A stretch of 64,000 nt of DNA, from assembly GCA_034509495.1 (NCBI GenBank), contig CM067506.1, forward strand, positions 20,133,392 to 20,197,391. The letters are read 5' to 3'. A program made the position numbers and the translations under genes. Below, piece by piece: positions 25,666 to 37,490 of this stretch. The notes under the pieces were generated by a model, which was given only the letters and a program-made list of their open reading frames with translations, had not been told where the DNA came from and did no database searches. The DNA comes from Acestrorhynchus altus. Taxonomy: Eukaryota; Chordata; Actinopteri; Characiformes; Acestrorhynchidae. Positions within the stretch are counted from its first letter, which is position 1; each line of letters starts with the position of its first letter.

Positions 25666-26574
25666 TGCGAACTGTCTATTGCCAAGCTGTGCTCGCAGGT
25701 CCACAAAATCATATTTCTTTTCACAGTTAACACAGGGCTTATTATATTCAGCCATACCTCAATGTATAACTGCTTTTACCCTAGTCATGAAGTAATGTTA
25801 CTTTAAACACTATATGAGCTACCTGGAAGGACTCTTGTAGAGACCTCTGTCTCTGAACTGGGGGTCTTGGGGGTTTACCTCCTCCTTCCTTCATTTCTTT
25901 TGTAGCTTGGAGTTCTGTGTGATGGTGTTTATACAACAATACAACAATGTTTATACAAATTTGTGGAGTTGCCACTGCACCAAACAGCCTTCTTTCACAC
26001 CTCATTTTCTAACACTGCACTGCATTTATAACACTGCACTCTTTTTCTGGCCATGCCTCATTGCAACCTGCTTCAATTGTTTGCTCAGTCAGAATGGCAC
26101 ATTCTGACTGAGAGTGGAGCAGGGGAGGAGCAATATATTCCTGGAAGACCTGAATGGAGATTACTGAATGTAGAGGAGAGAAACAGGCATTAAATTATCG
26201 AGCCTATCATGCTATTATTGATCCAGTACCAATACTAACATTGGTATTGATAATATCGATGTTTGGATTGATTTGCCCACCCCTACTATTAACAAGTACT
26301 TCCAGAAACACTTTTTCCCATGCGTAGATGTGCAGTGCAGTGCTCTTGATCTGGCAATAATCATTTATTATCTAGAAAATGCACTAATATCAGAATAAAT
26401 ACAAATAATATACTGTAATAATGTGAGTGAGTGCTTTATCTCAATCAAGAAGAAACAACCCCACAATTAATCAAATCAATCCCAGAGAGCAGACACATTT
26501 GAACCAAATCTGGACAATTTTGGGCACTTATAACTCAGATGTGGGCCATACTTCTTCCAGGAGAATTATGTCAC
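25666..26574. other. Intergenic, nothing firm
   Basis: No gene recognised. AGTCAGAATGGCACATTCTGACT at 26088-26110 contains a small inverted repeat (AGAATG / CATTCT). Confidence 0.4.
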
Positions 26575-26790
26575 TCTTTTGGCCCATCCTGCTTGTTCCC
26601 CTGATCTTAATATGATTGAGAACATTTGGGGATGGATGGCAAGGGAAGGTTACACAAATGGACATCAATTCAAGACAGTGGAAGCTCTTTGTGAAGCCAT
26701 CTTCAACACTTGGAGCAATGTTCCCACTAGCCCCCTGGAAACATTTGCATCAACACTTTTAGAGTACTTTTTTTACAGTGTGGGGTCTCC
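26575..26790 (+). mobile_element. Tc1/mariner transposase C-terminal fragment
   Basis: Encodes HPACSPDLNMIENIWGWMAR, the SPDLNxIEN motif around the last catalytic acid of Tc1/mariner DDE transposases. It is followed by GHQFKTVEALCEAIFNTWSN. Only this piece remains; the protein differs from the Tc1 families elsewhere in the window. Confidence 0.75.
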
Positions 26791-26875
26791 TGCTTAGTAA
26801 TCAATGTTACTCTCCATGAGCCCATGGACCAAATGCTACTCCCACCAGAAATACTCGATTCATATTCATGACATT

Positions 26876-27070
26876 TAGCTGATGCTCTTATCCAGAGTGA
26901 CTTACAAGGTAACTCACATTACAGAGGTGGGCCAGAGTATTGTTAGGAGTCTTGCCCAAGGACTCTTATGGATGTAGCACAGCATAGCGGACTGGGAATG
27001 GGGAATTGAACCCCAGTCTCTGACATGGTGTGGTGGCTCATTGGTGGTTAGCTATAAAGCCACACCAACC
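26876..27070 (-). mobile_element. tRNA-derived SINE (minus)
   Basis: On the minus strand: CTAACCACCAATGAGCCACC-type A-box region near 27050, a GGGTTCAATTCCCC B-box near 27005, and the tail ending in GATAAGAGCATCAGCTAAAT at 26876. This tail is very widespread in teleost SINEs. A retroposed tRNA-like sequence, not a tRNA gene. Confidence 0.65.
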
Positions 27071-27464
27071 ACAATTCATCCCACATTCGTCCTCATCCTT
27101 GTCTTCATCAGAATGGTGAGTGCATGAGAAATGCTGATGAATTTGAGTGGGTCTGTTTTTTGTTCAGTCTGTGAAAACAGAAGAGTGATGTGTTTTGTGA
27201 CTCTGTATGGCATAGTAAAGAATTTGTTTTGTCCACTTGGTCACATGAGAAAAAAATGTATTCGTCATAGTAAGTTTGGTATGAGTAGAGCTGGACACAG
27301 CAAAGAAAGACAACATCTTTATTGAGACTTGTCACAATAGGACTGAGACAGTATGACCTTGAACAAGTACTTAATTATGTTTTGGCAGGGAAACTTTTTA
27401 TTGCTGATGTGACTGCAAGATGAACAGACACTGAAGTGTGCAGGCACAGCTAAAACGTTTGGAT

Positions 27465-27620
27465 TTGGGGCAGCTCTGGCTTAAAGGTTAGAGCAGCAGG
27501 CTTTGAGAGGGAAAGGTCACTGGTTTGTTCTACAGGACTCTTGACCTCAGGCTCTGAGATGACAACTCTGGCACCTTCTCATTTACTGTCCTTCCAAAAT
27601 CAAGGTTATGGGAAATGTAC
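27465..27620 (+). mobile_element. tRNA-like SINE fragment
   Basis: TGGCTTAAAGGTTAGAGCAG (A-box-like) and AAAGGTCACTGGTTTGTTC (degenerate B-box) are spaced as in tRNA-derived SINE heads. The body after 27540 is diverged. Confidence 0.55.
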
Positions 27621-28149
27621 ACCTTGCTTTTGTCAGAGTTTCTGTCTTGGGAAGACTTTCAACTACATTTTGGAGCATTAGATTTGATTGCATCCAGTGT
27701 AAGGAATGGTGTTGAGGATGATTGATGACAATGGGTAATGCATGCTCACCAAACCACCTCATTCCCAAATCTACAACTCATTCCCTTTTTCTCTACAGTG
27801 ATTAGACAAGCTGTGTGTGCATTTCAGCACTGGGTGCAACTTAAAGTCGCTGAATGCATTCATTAGAAGGGGTGTTTACAATCATTTTGTTGCAAACATT
27901 CTTAACTTTAAACAAAACTTAATGTGAGAAAAACAGTTTTCAAATAATTGTAAAACATTTATACTGATTTATTCATCCAGAATTGTTTACACAGTGTACA
28001 AAAAGGGGCCCAGAAATTGAACATTTTTCATTGGACAGAATCAAGAGTTTTCCCTGTTCCCAACACACATTATTCAACTAGTAACTTTTTATCACACTCT
28101 TCAGAGTTGCATGGGGTACGCTAAAGCTAAAACATGTAGGGCAGGGGTT

Positions 28150-28420
28150 GTGAAGCACCAACACAGTTGATTGCAGTATGTGTATCTGTGTATCAAGAGT
28201 GACATCTTGCAGTCACATTCTGATACTACATCTGTAAGTGTGCTGTGGTACAGAGCATGCTCTAAGCCATGGGTCATTCCAAATCTAACACACCATTCAG
28301 CCAATCAGGAACTTCTGAAGGCAGTAATTAGTTGGATCAGGTGTGATGGATTAGAGTTGAATCTAAAGTCTGTAGGAAGGTAGCTCTCCAAGAGCAAGAT
28401 TGGTGTCCCTTGCTCTAAAC
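28150..28420. repeat. Interspersed repeat copy B
   Basis: Shares CATTCAGCCAATCA and ATTAGTTGGATCAGGTG with the copy at 1790-1935, in the same order. Begins with GGGCAGGGGTTGTGAAGCAC and ends CTCTCCAAGAGCAAGATTGG, consistent with a short non-autonomous DNA element. Confidence 0.5.
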
Positions 28421-28889
28421 ACTGTAGTTTGACTGATTGAACTGTATTGCTGTAAGTGACAGCAACTTGGTAATAGTATTTTTGCCTTCATTAGATTAAA
28501 AGCAGATAACTATCCAGATTGTCTATAACTGTGTCTATATCTGTGTTGAGTTTTCAAAAAAATGAATTATGGCTTTAGTACATATGGATATGGATAACAA
28601 ACTTATTTATTCCAAAAAGGCTTCCACTGCAGTATTTATTTCAGTCTGCATAATTTTCTATGTAAAGGATTTTTAAGATAAATTATGTTTTTCATAGGCT
28701 GGTTTAATGAGCTATTGTGGGCATAACATCTATTACAGATGCCAGCCATATGATGGGCTTATATAGGTTGAATTTGGGCTTCAGGTATGGTCTCTGAGTG
28801 GGTTTGTACATGTGTTACTGAGAAACATTTGGGCTTCCTAAATGGGCCCTGTTGTTACAGCCCACTTTCATCTAAGATGAAAAGTACAC

Positions 28890-29690
28890 ATCTATGCCCC
28901 ATGGGAGGGTTCCCTCAGGGAAATTAAGTTTCCAGTAGCAGCATCAGTACAGTACATAGTCTTCTAAAAGAGAAGAAAGTTATAATTTAGTAAATAAAAA
29001 CACTATATAAATATAAAGATAATATAGAGACTATATTACAATAATATACAATATATACAGTATAAATAGTGCATGCAAAATAAGTCTAGTAGGAGGGGGT
29101 ATTGCACATTATTATAATATTATTGCACTGTTAATTGTTTATTGCATCAAGTTCTGTTGTGGTGGTTGGGGTGCAGGTTAATTGGTTGGTTCATACTTGT
29201 TCCCATCCTCTGTTCTCCTGTTACCACTCCTCCCCCCCAGAGAGGAGTTGTACAGTCACGTGCAGGACAAAAGAGTTTTTAAGTCTATTGTTCCTGCACT
29301 TGGGAAGGTGCAGTCTCTCACTGAACAGGCTCCTCTGGTGGCTGATGACAGTGTGTAGAGGGTGACTGGCATTGTCCATAATGTCCAGTAGTTTTTCCAG
29401 AGTCCTCTTCTCTTCCAGACACCAGAGAGTCCAGCTTTATACCAACCACAGAGCCGGCCCATCTGATCAATTTGTCCAGCCTGTATGTGTCCTTTTTGGA
29501 TATGCTGCCCCACCCCTAGCACACCACAGTGTAGAACTTCAGTAACTAAACAAACCACTGTGTCCCAGAACTGACCCAGGTTCAAAATCTGGTTAATGTT
29601 TTGTTTTATAAGATAGAAAGCATACATCAGTCTGTGTTTATCATGACTGGTCCACTGGTCCACCCTCAAACCACCTGGATTGTTCTCCTG
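28890..29690 (-). mobile_element. LINE 3' fragment
   Basis: On the minus strand, in shifting frames: an INTVLHCGVLGVGQHIQKG-like region, then KLIRWAGSVVGIKLDSL and SGREEDSGKTTGHYGQ, which is the C-terminal region of L2/Rex-type LINE ORFs. The 3' UTR ends near 28890 with CTGAGGGAACCCTCCC. Frameshifts and stops throughout. Confidence 0.65.
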
Positions 29691-30330
29691 CATACAACAC
29701 TGAAATAGATTCTCAAATAGATTGGAAATGCACAGACTTTTATTTTTAAAAAAAACCTAAAACTAATTATAAACAGCAATGTGAAATAAAACATTTTTTA
29801 AATGCTGTTGATGCTCTGCTTAATGCAAATTTTCTAAACTAATTTACAAAAGTTAATGAAAGAAAGATAAATGAATAAACTGCACTTTGAGTTTAAAATG
29901 ACAAAAAAAATATTTTGTATAAAAGACTAATCACTAATGGACTGCTGAGAAAATGCTGAACAAAACAATTACATTTAACAACACACACTAAAAGAGCAGC
30001 GCTACTTCACACGACCACGCTGAATATACACACAGACACAGCGCCAGCGTCACTACCGTAACACCCTCAGTACCGGAGCCCCTTACATTTCTGACTATAT
30101 AAGGATTGTTTGTCCATTGTCAACCTCAACGGGTGTAATTCAACCATATTCCAACATTTATTCAACGTTCTTTGCCTCCTGGGTCATAACTAATGCATAC
30201 CTCTTCATGAATGTTTGTGTCATTGATTATGAAAACAAAAGCAACTATAAAGTAAACACAGACTGATCTTTTCCTCTGCTCAGACTGATCACTGTGGACA
30301 TGCCCGGACGTGTCTGTGGGCTTTAAAATG
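29691..30330. other. Upstream spacer of marveld1
   Basis: AT-rich to about 29950, then mixed composition. No gene or repeat boundary recognised. Confidence 0.4.
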
Positions 30331-30600
30331 ACTCCTATCAGTTGATCGTGCTGTAATAATGCGGGATCCGCCCTGTTCAGCGCGTCCCGTTACTTACCGA
30401 CACCCTTGACCGCTCGTTCATTCAGGAAGAGCAGGAACCAATCAGAACGCAAACAGGCGAAGTGGGCGGGGCACACTGGCCCAAGTTGTAATGGGACGGG
30501 CCTCATATGGCCACGTTTCAACAAAGCGTAATGTGTGACGTCAGTCCCCCCGTCTTCTTTATCCCACTGATCTGTAAGTGTGGTCTTCAGTATTTGCTTT
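30331..30600 (+). promoter_or_regulatory. marveld1 promoter region
   Basis: A CpG-containing segment with GGGCGGGGC (30464-30472), a CCAAT box (AACCAATCAG, 30436-30445), a perfect palindromic CRE TGACGTCA (30536-30543) and a CArG-like CCTCATATGG (30501-30510, one mismatch to the SRF consensus). The first exon probably starts near 30560; the start site is not visible. Confidence 0.55.
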
Positions 30601-31018
30601 AAACCCTGACAAGTGGTTTTATTATTGATTTTAAAACAGCCCTCTTCGTTTTTACACTTTCTCTGACTGGGAGAGTCAGCTCTGAGTCAGGCCAGCCCCC
30701 TGCTCACAAATCCTCCTCTTCCAGCTGCTGGGTGGAAAAGCAGGGGGAGGAAGACAAAACTCTCCAGCTGTCACAGAGGAAACGGAAGGGACGAAACACA
30801 GAAATCTAATTTCAAAACCTCCAGGCTGTGCTCAAGCAGCTCTGTGTGCATTCATCTTCTCATTCTGAAACTTCTACCTTCTCGTCCTGACATCTCCAGT
30901 GTTGCCATCTCCACTTTTCCCCTTGTTCAACCATCTCTTGGTGGTTTTCTTCTGCTCGTGGCAAAGAGCCTCCACACCCCAAACAGGAGAAAGAGGACAA
31001 CTGCTCCACATCAAGGAG

Positions 31019-31507
31019 ATGCCCCCCCAGCCACAGGTGAAGAGGAATTTCCTGGAGTTCCTCAAGACCTTTTTTGGGATTGTCCGGATTCTCCAGATCC
31101 TGCTGGGAGCTGGTCTGTGGGTTACTATTGCTGCAAACAAGTATGAGGGCTCGGTCCACTTTGTGCTGTTTGTGGCTGTATTGTTCTGGCTCCTCACCTT
31201 GACCCTGTTTTTTCTCACTTTGCTGGACAAGCAGAACCTGGTCCCCATTGTTGGAGGAGAACGTTGGTTGTTGACCAATGTGGTCCATGACATTGCTGCC
31301 ACTTTGCTCTATCTCTCTGCCATTGGCATCATGATCTACAAGACAGACAAGAACTCCTATTGCAATCTGAAACATTACAAATCTCCATGCTCCTACACGG
31401 TCTACCTCACCGGCACTGTGTTCGCCTGCCTCACTGCCCTGGTCTATCTCCTCTCGGCTGTCTACGGCTCCTGCAAAAAGTGCCGGGGTGAGCAGACTGT
31501 GGTGTGA
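31019..31507 (+). CDS. marveld1: marveld1, MARVEL domain-containing protein 1 (162 aa)
   Basis: Small four-helix membrane protein of the MARVEL family, which acts in membrane apposition, cell junctions and cytoskeleton-linked functions. The single coding exon starts MPPQPQVKRNFLEFLKTFFG and ends KCRGEQTVV. Predicted membrane helices are about residues 18-39, 47-68, 82-106 and 126-150. AANKYEGSVHFVLFVAVLFW and SYCNLKHYKSPC are characteristic of MARVELD1. The frame is open for 40 codons upstream (from 30899), but that part is serine/threonine-rich and unlike the family. The internal ATG at 31019 gives the family's short proline-rich N-terminus and near-usual length (human 173 aa). The 3' UTR contains a (TA)n tract; AATAAA lies at 32025-32030. 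Next to pgam1 and zdhhc16, as in the human 10q24 block. Confidence 0.94.
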   Translation: MPPQPQVKRNFLEFLKTFFGIVRILQILLGAGLWVTIAANKYEGSVHFVLFVAVLFWLLTLTLFFLTLLDKQNLVPIVGGERWLLTNVVHDIAATLLYLSAIGIMIYKTDKNSYCNLKHYKSPCSYTVYLTGTVFACLTALVYLLSAVYGSCKKCRGEQTVV

Positions 31508-31733
31508 ACAGCCCAGCATAAGCTCAGGACGATGGATGGACAGGGGAGGGAGGCTGCCCCTCTCTCCCTCTCTCTCTGTGAGGAACTAGGCCTTTTCCAA
31601 GATCGCACACAGCTGGCTTTTGGAGACTGGAAACAGATTATTTCTTTTCTCTTAAAGCAGAGGGTTCCATGCCCTTGTCTCAGGCTTCCAGGTTTGTTTT
31701 AAAACATGTATTTTAAGGTTGTGTTTTTGTATT

Positions 31734-31736
<3 letters not shown>

Positions 31737-31813
<77 letters not shown>
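31737..31813. repeat. (TA)n microsatellite in marveld1 3' UTR
   Basis: Almost 40 perfect TA units, inside the likely 3' UTR between the stop (31507) and AATAAA (32025). Confidence 0.95.
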
Positions 31814-31816
<3 letters not shown>

Positions 31817-32024
31817 TTCATTCTAGTCAATAATTCATGTTACATAGTCATGTCTTCTTCCTCATACTGTTTCAGTGAGAAACCAGCAGTTTGTTGCCTC
31901 ATGTAGATATGCCAAGTTTGTAGCATTTTGTTTGTATCTGTCTTCATGATCTTGTCATTGCAGTGTCTTTTACATGACTGAATATGTATACTATACGTGT
32001 GGGTGTACATCCATATTTAGAGTG

Positions 32025-32030
32025 AATAAA
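32025..32030 (+). terminator. marveld1 polyadenylation signal
   Basis: AATAAA about 520 nt after the stop. Confidence 0.6.
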
Positions 32031-32045
32031 CAGTGAATAACCTTA

Positions 32046-33959
32046 TTCCAAGAATATCCTAGACATGATCTTTATGCTTAAAAAGTCCACAGCTACAATG
32101 CTTGTAAAATGTCTTGAAAGTACACGCATTTTATTATTTTTTATGTGAAGTAAAATCTCAGTCTTGAATCAAATGTCCAATCCTGAATAAAAGGGAAAAC
32201 AAATATATATAATTATCATATATAGATATATAGATATAGATATTACAGAGATATCATTCTTGTCTCTGTAATTATGAGTGAGAGATTTTTGAGAGGAAGT
32301 TGGCTATACTATGCACAGATAAGCTCCTGAGACAACAACCATTATAACATTCCATCACAGCCAGGCTGCCATTACACACCCACAGCTGTGGACCAAGATA
32401 CAAATGCAGGCCTTTGATGGTTTGATTATAGTTTTGGCTTCTTATGCTGTATATTATTTGTATTTTATGTTTCTGAAAGATATGCACAAAATCCCCAGTG
32501 TAACTGATGACTTAAAACCATGAACCTTTAGTGCATGATCTCTCTACAGGAAAATGAAGAGGGGAGTGTCTTACTGTAATCTCAAAAGGGGGAGGAAGGA
32601 GGGAAATACTTCTTGAGAAATGAAGAAAAAGACTCAATGTGGGTCTCAGACAGACAGTAATAACATAAAACAAAGTAATCAAGTAGCGTAAAGTTGCTAC
32701 TAAAGTTTCTTTAACTTGTGCCATATATTAAAGTGGCAGTTATTTTTTTAATTTTGTTTTTTTGTTGTTTTTTTTTAACTGGAAGCAGTAGTGAGAGGAA
32801 GGAACAAAATAATACACATTATTAATGTTCTGGCTATAAACAGAGTGATCTGACCATGTCATACATGCGTATTACATGTGCAGCCTCTGAAAGAGGGTCC
32901 GGTACCTTCTGGACAACCACAGAGCTGCTAATGGTGCTGCTATAGACTGAACGGCAATGCAAGAGCTATTAAAAATGAGTTATAAGAACAGCAATTTCAG
33001 TGTTCAACTATTAAACCAAAGAAACTCAGATTTAGAATTAAAGAAGCCAAAGGAGAGTGCAATAGAATCTATCCTAAAACCAGGATAGACTTTGGATTTA
33101 ATGCCAAAAATGATTTAAAACCTTTATATTTTAAATCCTATCTTGGATTTAAAAATTTGTAAGTACACCCTATACAACCACCTAAATAGATACCGGACTG
33201 AGTGGATGCTTCAGGTATTGGGTTAATACTAACCATAATCAAATAGCCAGTGTTCCATCTCTGTAAAAGCCACTGTTTATTTCCTAATCGCTGTACCTCA
33301 GCGAAGGCCTTCAGACTCTACTTGTTGTATGTTTGTTATACAAAATTGCTCTCTACATTGTGACATCATAAATTAACATATCAGGTCAAAAACAGGGAAT
33401 ACAGTTTTACATAAACCTGCATAAAAGTTACTATTGTGGATAGTTATGTTGATAAGAATGACAACAGTAGCTTTAGCTCTAGTTCTGACTAAATTCTTTC
33501 TGAAGTCTCCACTCTGATTACTCCACTGCCTGACTGAACATAAACTTGTATTCGGATTCATCTGCTTTATAAGGAGACTGTACAATGACATATGTTTTAA
33601 AAGTAGTTTTCCATGTGCTCTGTGCAATTACACATTCTCACCAGAGAGGCCTTTAAAATCCCAAATCCCCCAACCTTAAGGACCATTGTATTCATCAGTT
33701 GTTGTTATGTAAGGAATCATTTTTTTAACCTTTAAATTGATCAGAACCTTTATGTTAAGAGAAGGTTCATTAAGCCTTTAAACATTTCTTAAGACTCTCA
33801 CACCTCAAATCAAAAGGGGCATTGCTATAGCATTGCTCAAAGAACCTTTTGTTCCACCTTTTTAAGAATGTAGTTCAGTTTGTCCTTTAGACAGCTTTAT
33901 ACATTTAATTAATACAAATACAATGTCCAAATCCAACAAGTAAGAGAACTCTTATCTAA
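32046..33959. other. Intergenic, repeat relics only
   Basis: No gene recognised. Near 33720-33870 short words of the GAACCTTT/AAGGTTC kind recall a teleost MITE related to the hairpin units at 38400-38600. Confidence 0.4.
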
Positions 33960-34039
33960 AACTACATTACTATCACTACTCTCCAACTCTTGAGTTCTCA
34001 TGGGACTGAGAAGACCCAAATTCCATCTGTTACTGCCAT

Positions 34040-35330
34040 TAAAAGCAGACACGAGGTGACCGTCTTAGGATCTGTACTTCAGCAACATTGAGTTTCAGTT
34101 CCCTCCAAAGATCTTCTATTGGGTTCAGGTCTGGAGACTGGCTATGCCACTCCAGGACTTTGAAATGTGTCTTTTGGAGCCACTCCTTAGTTGCCCTGTG
34201 TTTTGGGTCTTTGTCATGCTGAAAGACCCAGCCACAACAACAACCAGGTTGCTGGCCAAAATCTTGTGATACATGGCCCCATCCATCTCCCTTCAACATG
34301 GTGAAGTTGTCCTGTCCCTTTTGCAGAAAACCATCCCCAAAGTATGTAGTATGATGCTTCCACTCCCATGCTTCACAGTTGGGATGGCTTGTACTCATCC
34401 TTCTTCTTCCTTCAAACATTTGGTGGAGTTGATATCAAGTTCTATTTTGGTGTAATCTGACCACATTCTCCCATCCCTTCTCTGGGTTATCCAGATGGTC
34501 ATTGGCGAACTTCAAATGGGCCTGGACATGTGCTGGCATGAGCATGGGGACCTTGAGTGCCTTGCAGGATTTGAGTGCTGGCGTGGTGTGTTACTAATGG
34601 TAATCTTTGAGTCCTCCTGTGTAGTTCTGGGCTGATTTGTGACCTTTTTCAGAATCCTTCTTACCCCACAAGTTAAGATCTTGCATGAATTTGCCAAAAG
34701 GCAAAGCTCTCAATTTACCATTCGATCTACGTCCCTACCCTCATCTCTGGTCATGAGCTTTGGGTCATAACCGAAAGAACAAGATCTCCGATACAAGCGG
34801 CTGAAATGTGTTTTCTCCACAGGGTGGCTGGGCTCTCCCTTAGACATAGGGTGAGAAGGTCAGTCATCCGAGAGGGACTCAGAGTAGACCCGTTCTTCCC
34901 CCACGTCGAGAGGAGCCAGTTGGGGTGGCTTGGGCATCTATTGAGGATGCCTCCTGGATGCCTCCCTGGTGAGGTGTACCAGGCACGGCCCACCGGGAGA
35001 AGACCCAGAGGAAGACCCAGGACACGTTGGAGAGACTATGTTTCTCGGCTGGCCTGGGAACACCTTGGGGTTCTCCCGGAAGAGCTGGACCAAGTGGCTG
35101 GGGAGAGGGAAGTCTGGGTCTCCCTGCTTAGGCTGCTGCCCCTGTGACCCGATCCCGGATAAAGCGGCAGATGATGGATGGATGGATGGATGGATTATTT
35201 AGAAATTATACAATGTGATTTTCTAGATTTTTACTTCTGTCTCTCACAGTTAAAGTAAACTCTATTTTTTGGAGGTGGGAAAACTTTCAAAATCTGCAGT
35301 GTATCAAATACTTATTTTCCCCCACTGTAT
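34040..35330 (-). mobile_element. Tc1 transposon interrupted by an RTE-type LINE
   Basis: The minus strand from 34700 to 34040 encodes much of a Tc1 transposase: KILTCGVRRILKKVTNQPRT (N-terminal DNA-binding part), then the DDE domain [17 protein letters not shown] and [15 protein letters not shown] (34090-34220). Stops and shifts break it. The element's 5' terminus is at 35206-35330, ending ATACTTATTTTCCCCCACTG. The two parts are separated by the insertion at 34715-35205. The other terminus was not found. Confidence 0.8.
34715..35205 (+). mobile_element. RTE/Rex3-type LINE 3' end, nested in Tc1
   Basis: Plus-strand frame 34800-35145 encodes RVAGLSLRHRVRRSVIREGL, RSQLGWLGHLLRMPPGCLPG and RPRGRPRTRWRDYVSRLAWE, the C-terminal end of RTE-clade LINE ORFs of fish. 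It terminates in (GATG)n at 35171-35194, the typical Rex3/RTE tail. The frame is open across about 110 codons, so the copy is fairly recent. Inserted in opposite orientation to the surrounding Tc1. Confidence 0.8.
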
Positions 35331-35944
35331 AAATGATCCAAAGGAGTAATGTGTAAATTAATTAACTATATAAACTATATCTGAATATGACAAAAAGTGC
35401 ATGAGGAAACTTTCTTTTTCAGACTTTCACATCCCCACTTGTAACTATGACTCTGCTGTCTGTGAGTCTCTCAAGTTGGCAAGGCTACATAAAGCCGCCT
35501 CTGTTTCCCACAGTGTCACTCTCAGTCCTTTACTGTTCAACTTTCTGGCTGTGCTTCTTTCTCGTGTATTGAGCTCATTTCAGTGGGAGTTTTCCTAAAC
35601 AAGATCATTTACATTCTGTCAGGAATGTTCTGCATGTTTTCCCTCTCCATTTTTAACAAATACTGCTTTTATTACCATGTTACCATGTTAAGACATTTCC
35701 TGTTTGTACTTAGACGGCAAGAAGAACAATCCAAACACTGTACTCTCTGTTCTAGCCAGTTTGTTTTGATTGGCTATGGAAAAGTATATTAATGACCTCC
35801 CTGCACATTTTGTATGGGTATATTTAGATGTACAATCATATGAAATAATGTGACCATCCCTGTTCTAATGACATGATGCTGATTTTTAAATAAAAAAAAA
35901 TAAGTTTGCAAATTCTCTCAGAAACATGTTCATGCAAATTTTAG
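35331..35944. other. Intergenic, nothing recognised
   Basis: No coding or repeat evidence beyond short A/T tracts. Confidence 0.4.
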
Positions 35945-36215
35945 GTTGGTGGGTAACACGGTGATGTAGCAGGTTGTAAATCTTGTGTTATAAATCTTAA
36001 AAGGGTTTGGGGTTGTGTATTCGGTCCTCACTCTTATCACTGTCTGTGAGGAGTTTAGTCCATATGGGTTTCTTCAGGGCACTCCAGTTTTTTCTCCCAC
36101 CCCACAAAACACACGTTAGGTGAACTGGCTATGTTAAATTTCCCTTGAGCATGTGTGAATTGTTGTGTGTGGTTTCATTCAATTGTTTGGCACCCTGTCC
36201 AGAGTGTTATTCCTT
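35945..36215 (+). mobile_element. tRNA-derived SINE
   Basis: A head with GGGTAACACGGTGATGTAGC (A-box-like) and TGTGTATTCGGTCCTCACTC (weak B-box), then a body GTCTGTGAGGAGTTTAGTCC, GGGTTTCTTCAGGGCACTCC and AAAACACACGTTAGGTGAAC. This is a common otophysan SINE type. The inverse copy at 42035-42200 shares the body. Confidence 0.65.
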
Positions 36216-37124
36216 CTGTATAAGGTTGCAGCAGTATACTGGTTTTGGGTATACCATAAAAATTGAAGGAACTCATACTGTGTACATTTTCTCAATATTG
36301 ACATTGAAAATGAATGCAACCAAATACAGAATCTCACCATTTTAGAGATGCTTACTATTTTTAAGATTAAAGCAATCAATAAAGGGGAGACAATCCACAG
36401 ATCAATATATGATGAAAAGAATCATTAGGAATCAGTAGGACTCTCTGGAGCATATAAGCATACCTAATGCACCATGCCTAATGCCTGGCACAGGTATAAA
36501 GCTTCCCACTGAGCTGTAAGAATTGGAATGATGATGTTACATCCAGTATTCGAGTTGGTGATGAGGTGGGATGGTGATCATCCAACATCCTGACATTAAT
36601 AACACATAGGGAATACATTACAAATCCTCACAGCCATGCCTCAAAATATGATAGAAAACCTTCCCAGTTATATTTGATTTTGGGAGAAACGATGATTGAG
36701 CAGGTGTCCCAGTTCTTTTGTCCATATAGTGTATTTACATTATAGAATTGTTTTAACTACATCAAAGTGTTTGTTTAACTGTTTTCATCCATTTAAGGGT
36801 CACTGAAACTGCTAATTATAATAGGTAAAAAATAAAAAGAAGCATTGCTTAGATAATGTTAGATACTGCATATTGTGATACCAAAAACTGGGATATTTTC
36901 TGAAACAGATATCATATAGACAGATATCATACCAGTACACCAGCTCCACCTTGACCCTAACTAATAAGAAAAAAGAGCATATGAGTAACTCAGTGCACTT
37001 AGATCTTAGTGGTTAGATGGCATTCTGTCCCCATCACTCTCATGATCATGTGTGTCGGCTGATGTATCAGAGCTGGGGATCCAGTGGTGTATTCTGAGTA
37101 CTTTGGCTATGAATATGAACGGCT

Positions 37125-37490
37125 CAGAGGTCTAATGCATTATCACTGTGATCTGAGGATTGCAGGTTTGAATCTTGCCATCGGCAGCTGGAGTCTAAGA
37201 GAGCAAAAATGGCCGCGCTCTCCCTGGGCGGTTAGCTGATGCTTGCTCCTCACATCACACCCATTGCAATACTGGTTTGAACAGCCATCTATTATTTGTT
37301 GAATCTGAGCTGGTGACCTGTCACTTTTCCAGCCCAGCAATGACAAAATGGCGGCAGTTTGAAAAGAGCTGTGGATGATTTCAAATGTATCAGAGGAGGC
37401 ATGTGCTTGTCTTCCTAGTGTCGGGAGCATTGTGTGTGATAGGCAGAGAGTCCTAATGCAGTTGTGTATTCTGTACTTCCAAAATTAGGG
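37125..37490 (+). mobile_element. tRNA-like SINE, type 2
   Basis: TGAGGATTGCAGGTTTGAAT (B-box-like) is followed by GCCATCGGCAGCTGGAGTC and AGAGAGCAAAAATGGCCGCG. The same order of motifs occurs at 45680-45760. The 3' end GTGTGATAGGCAGAGAGTCC, CAAAATTAGGGGGGAAATGG also matches that copy. Confidence 0.65.

Noticed and set aside
29256..29693. 145-codon minus-strand ORF as a host gene
   Set aside because: The neighbouring frame shows LINE C-terminal motifs; this frame is a by-product of frameshifts.
30899..31018. Longer N-terminus for marveld1 (202 aa from 30899)
   Set aside because: The extra 40 residues are low-complexity and unlike the family, whereas the ATG at 31019 gives the expected proline-rich start and near-normal length.
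30860..31519. 219-codon minus-strand ORF
   Set aside because: Antisense of marveld1; hydrophilic sequence with no recognisable domain.
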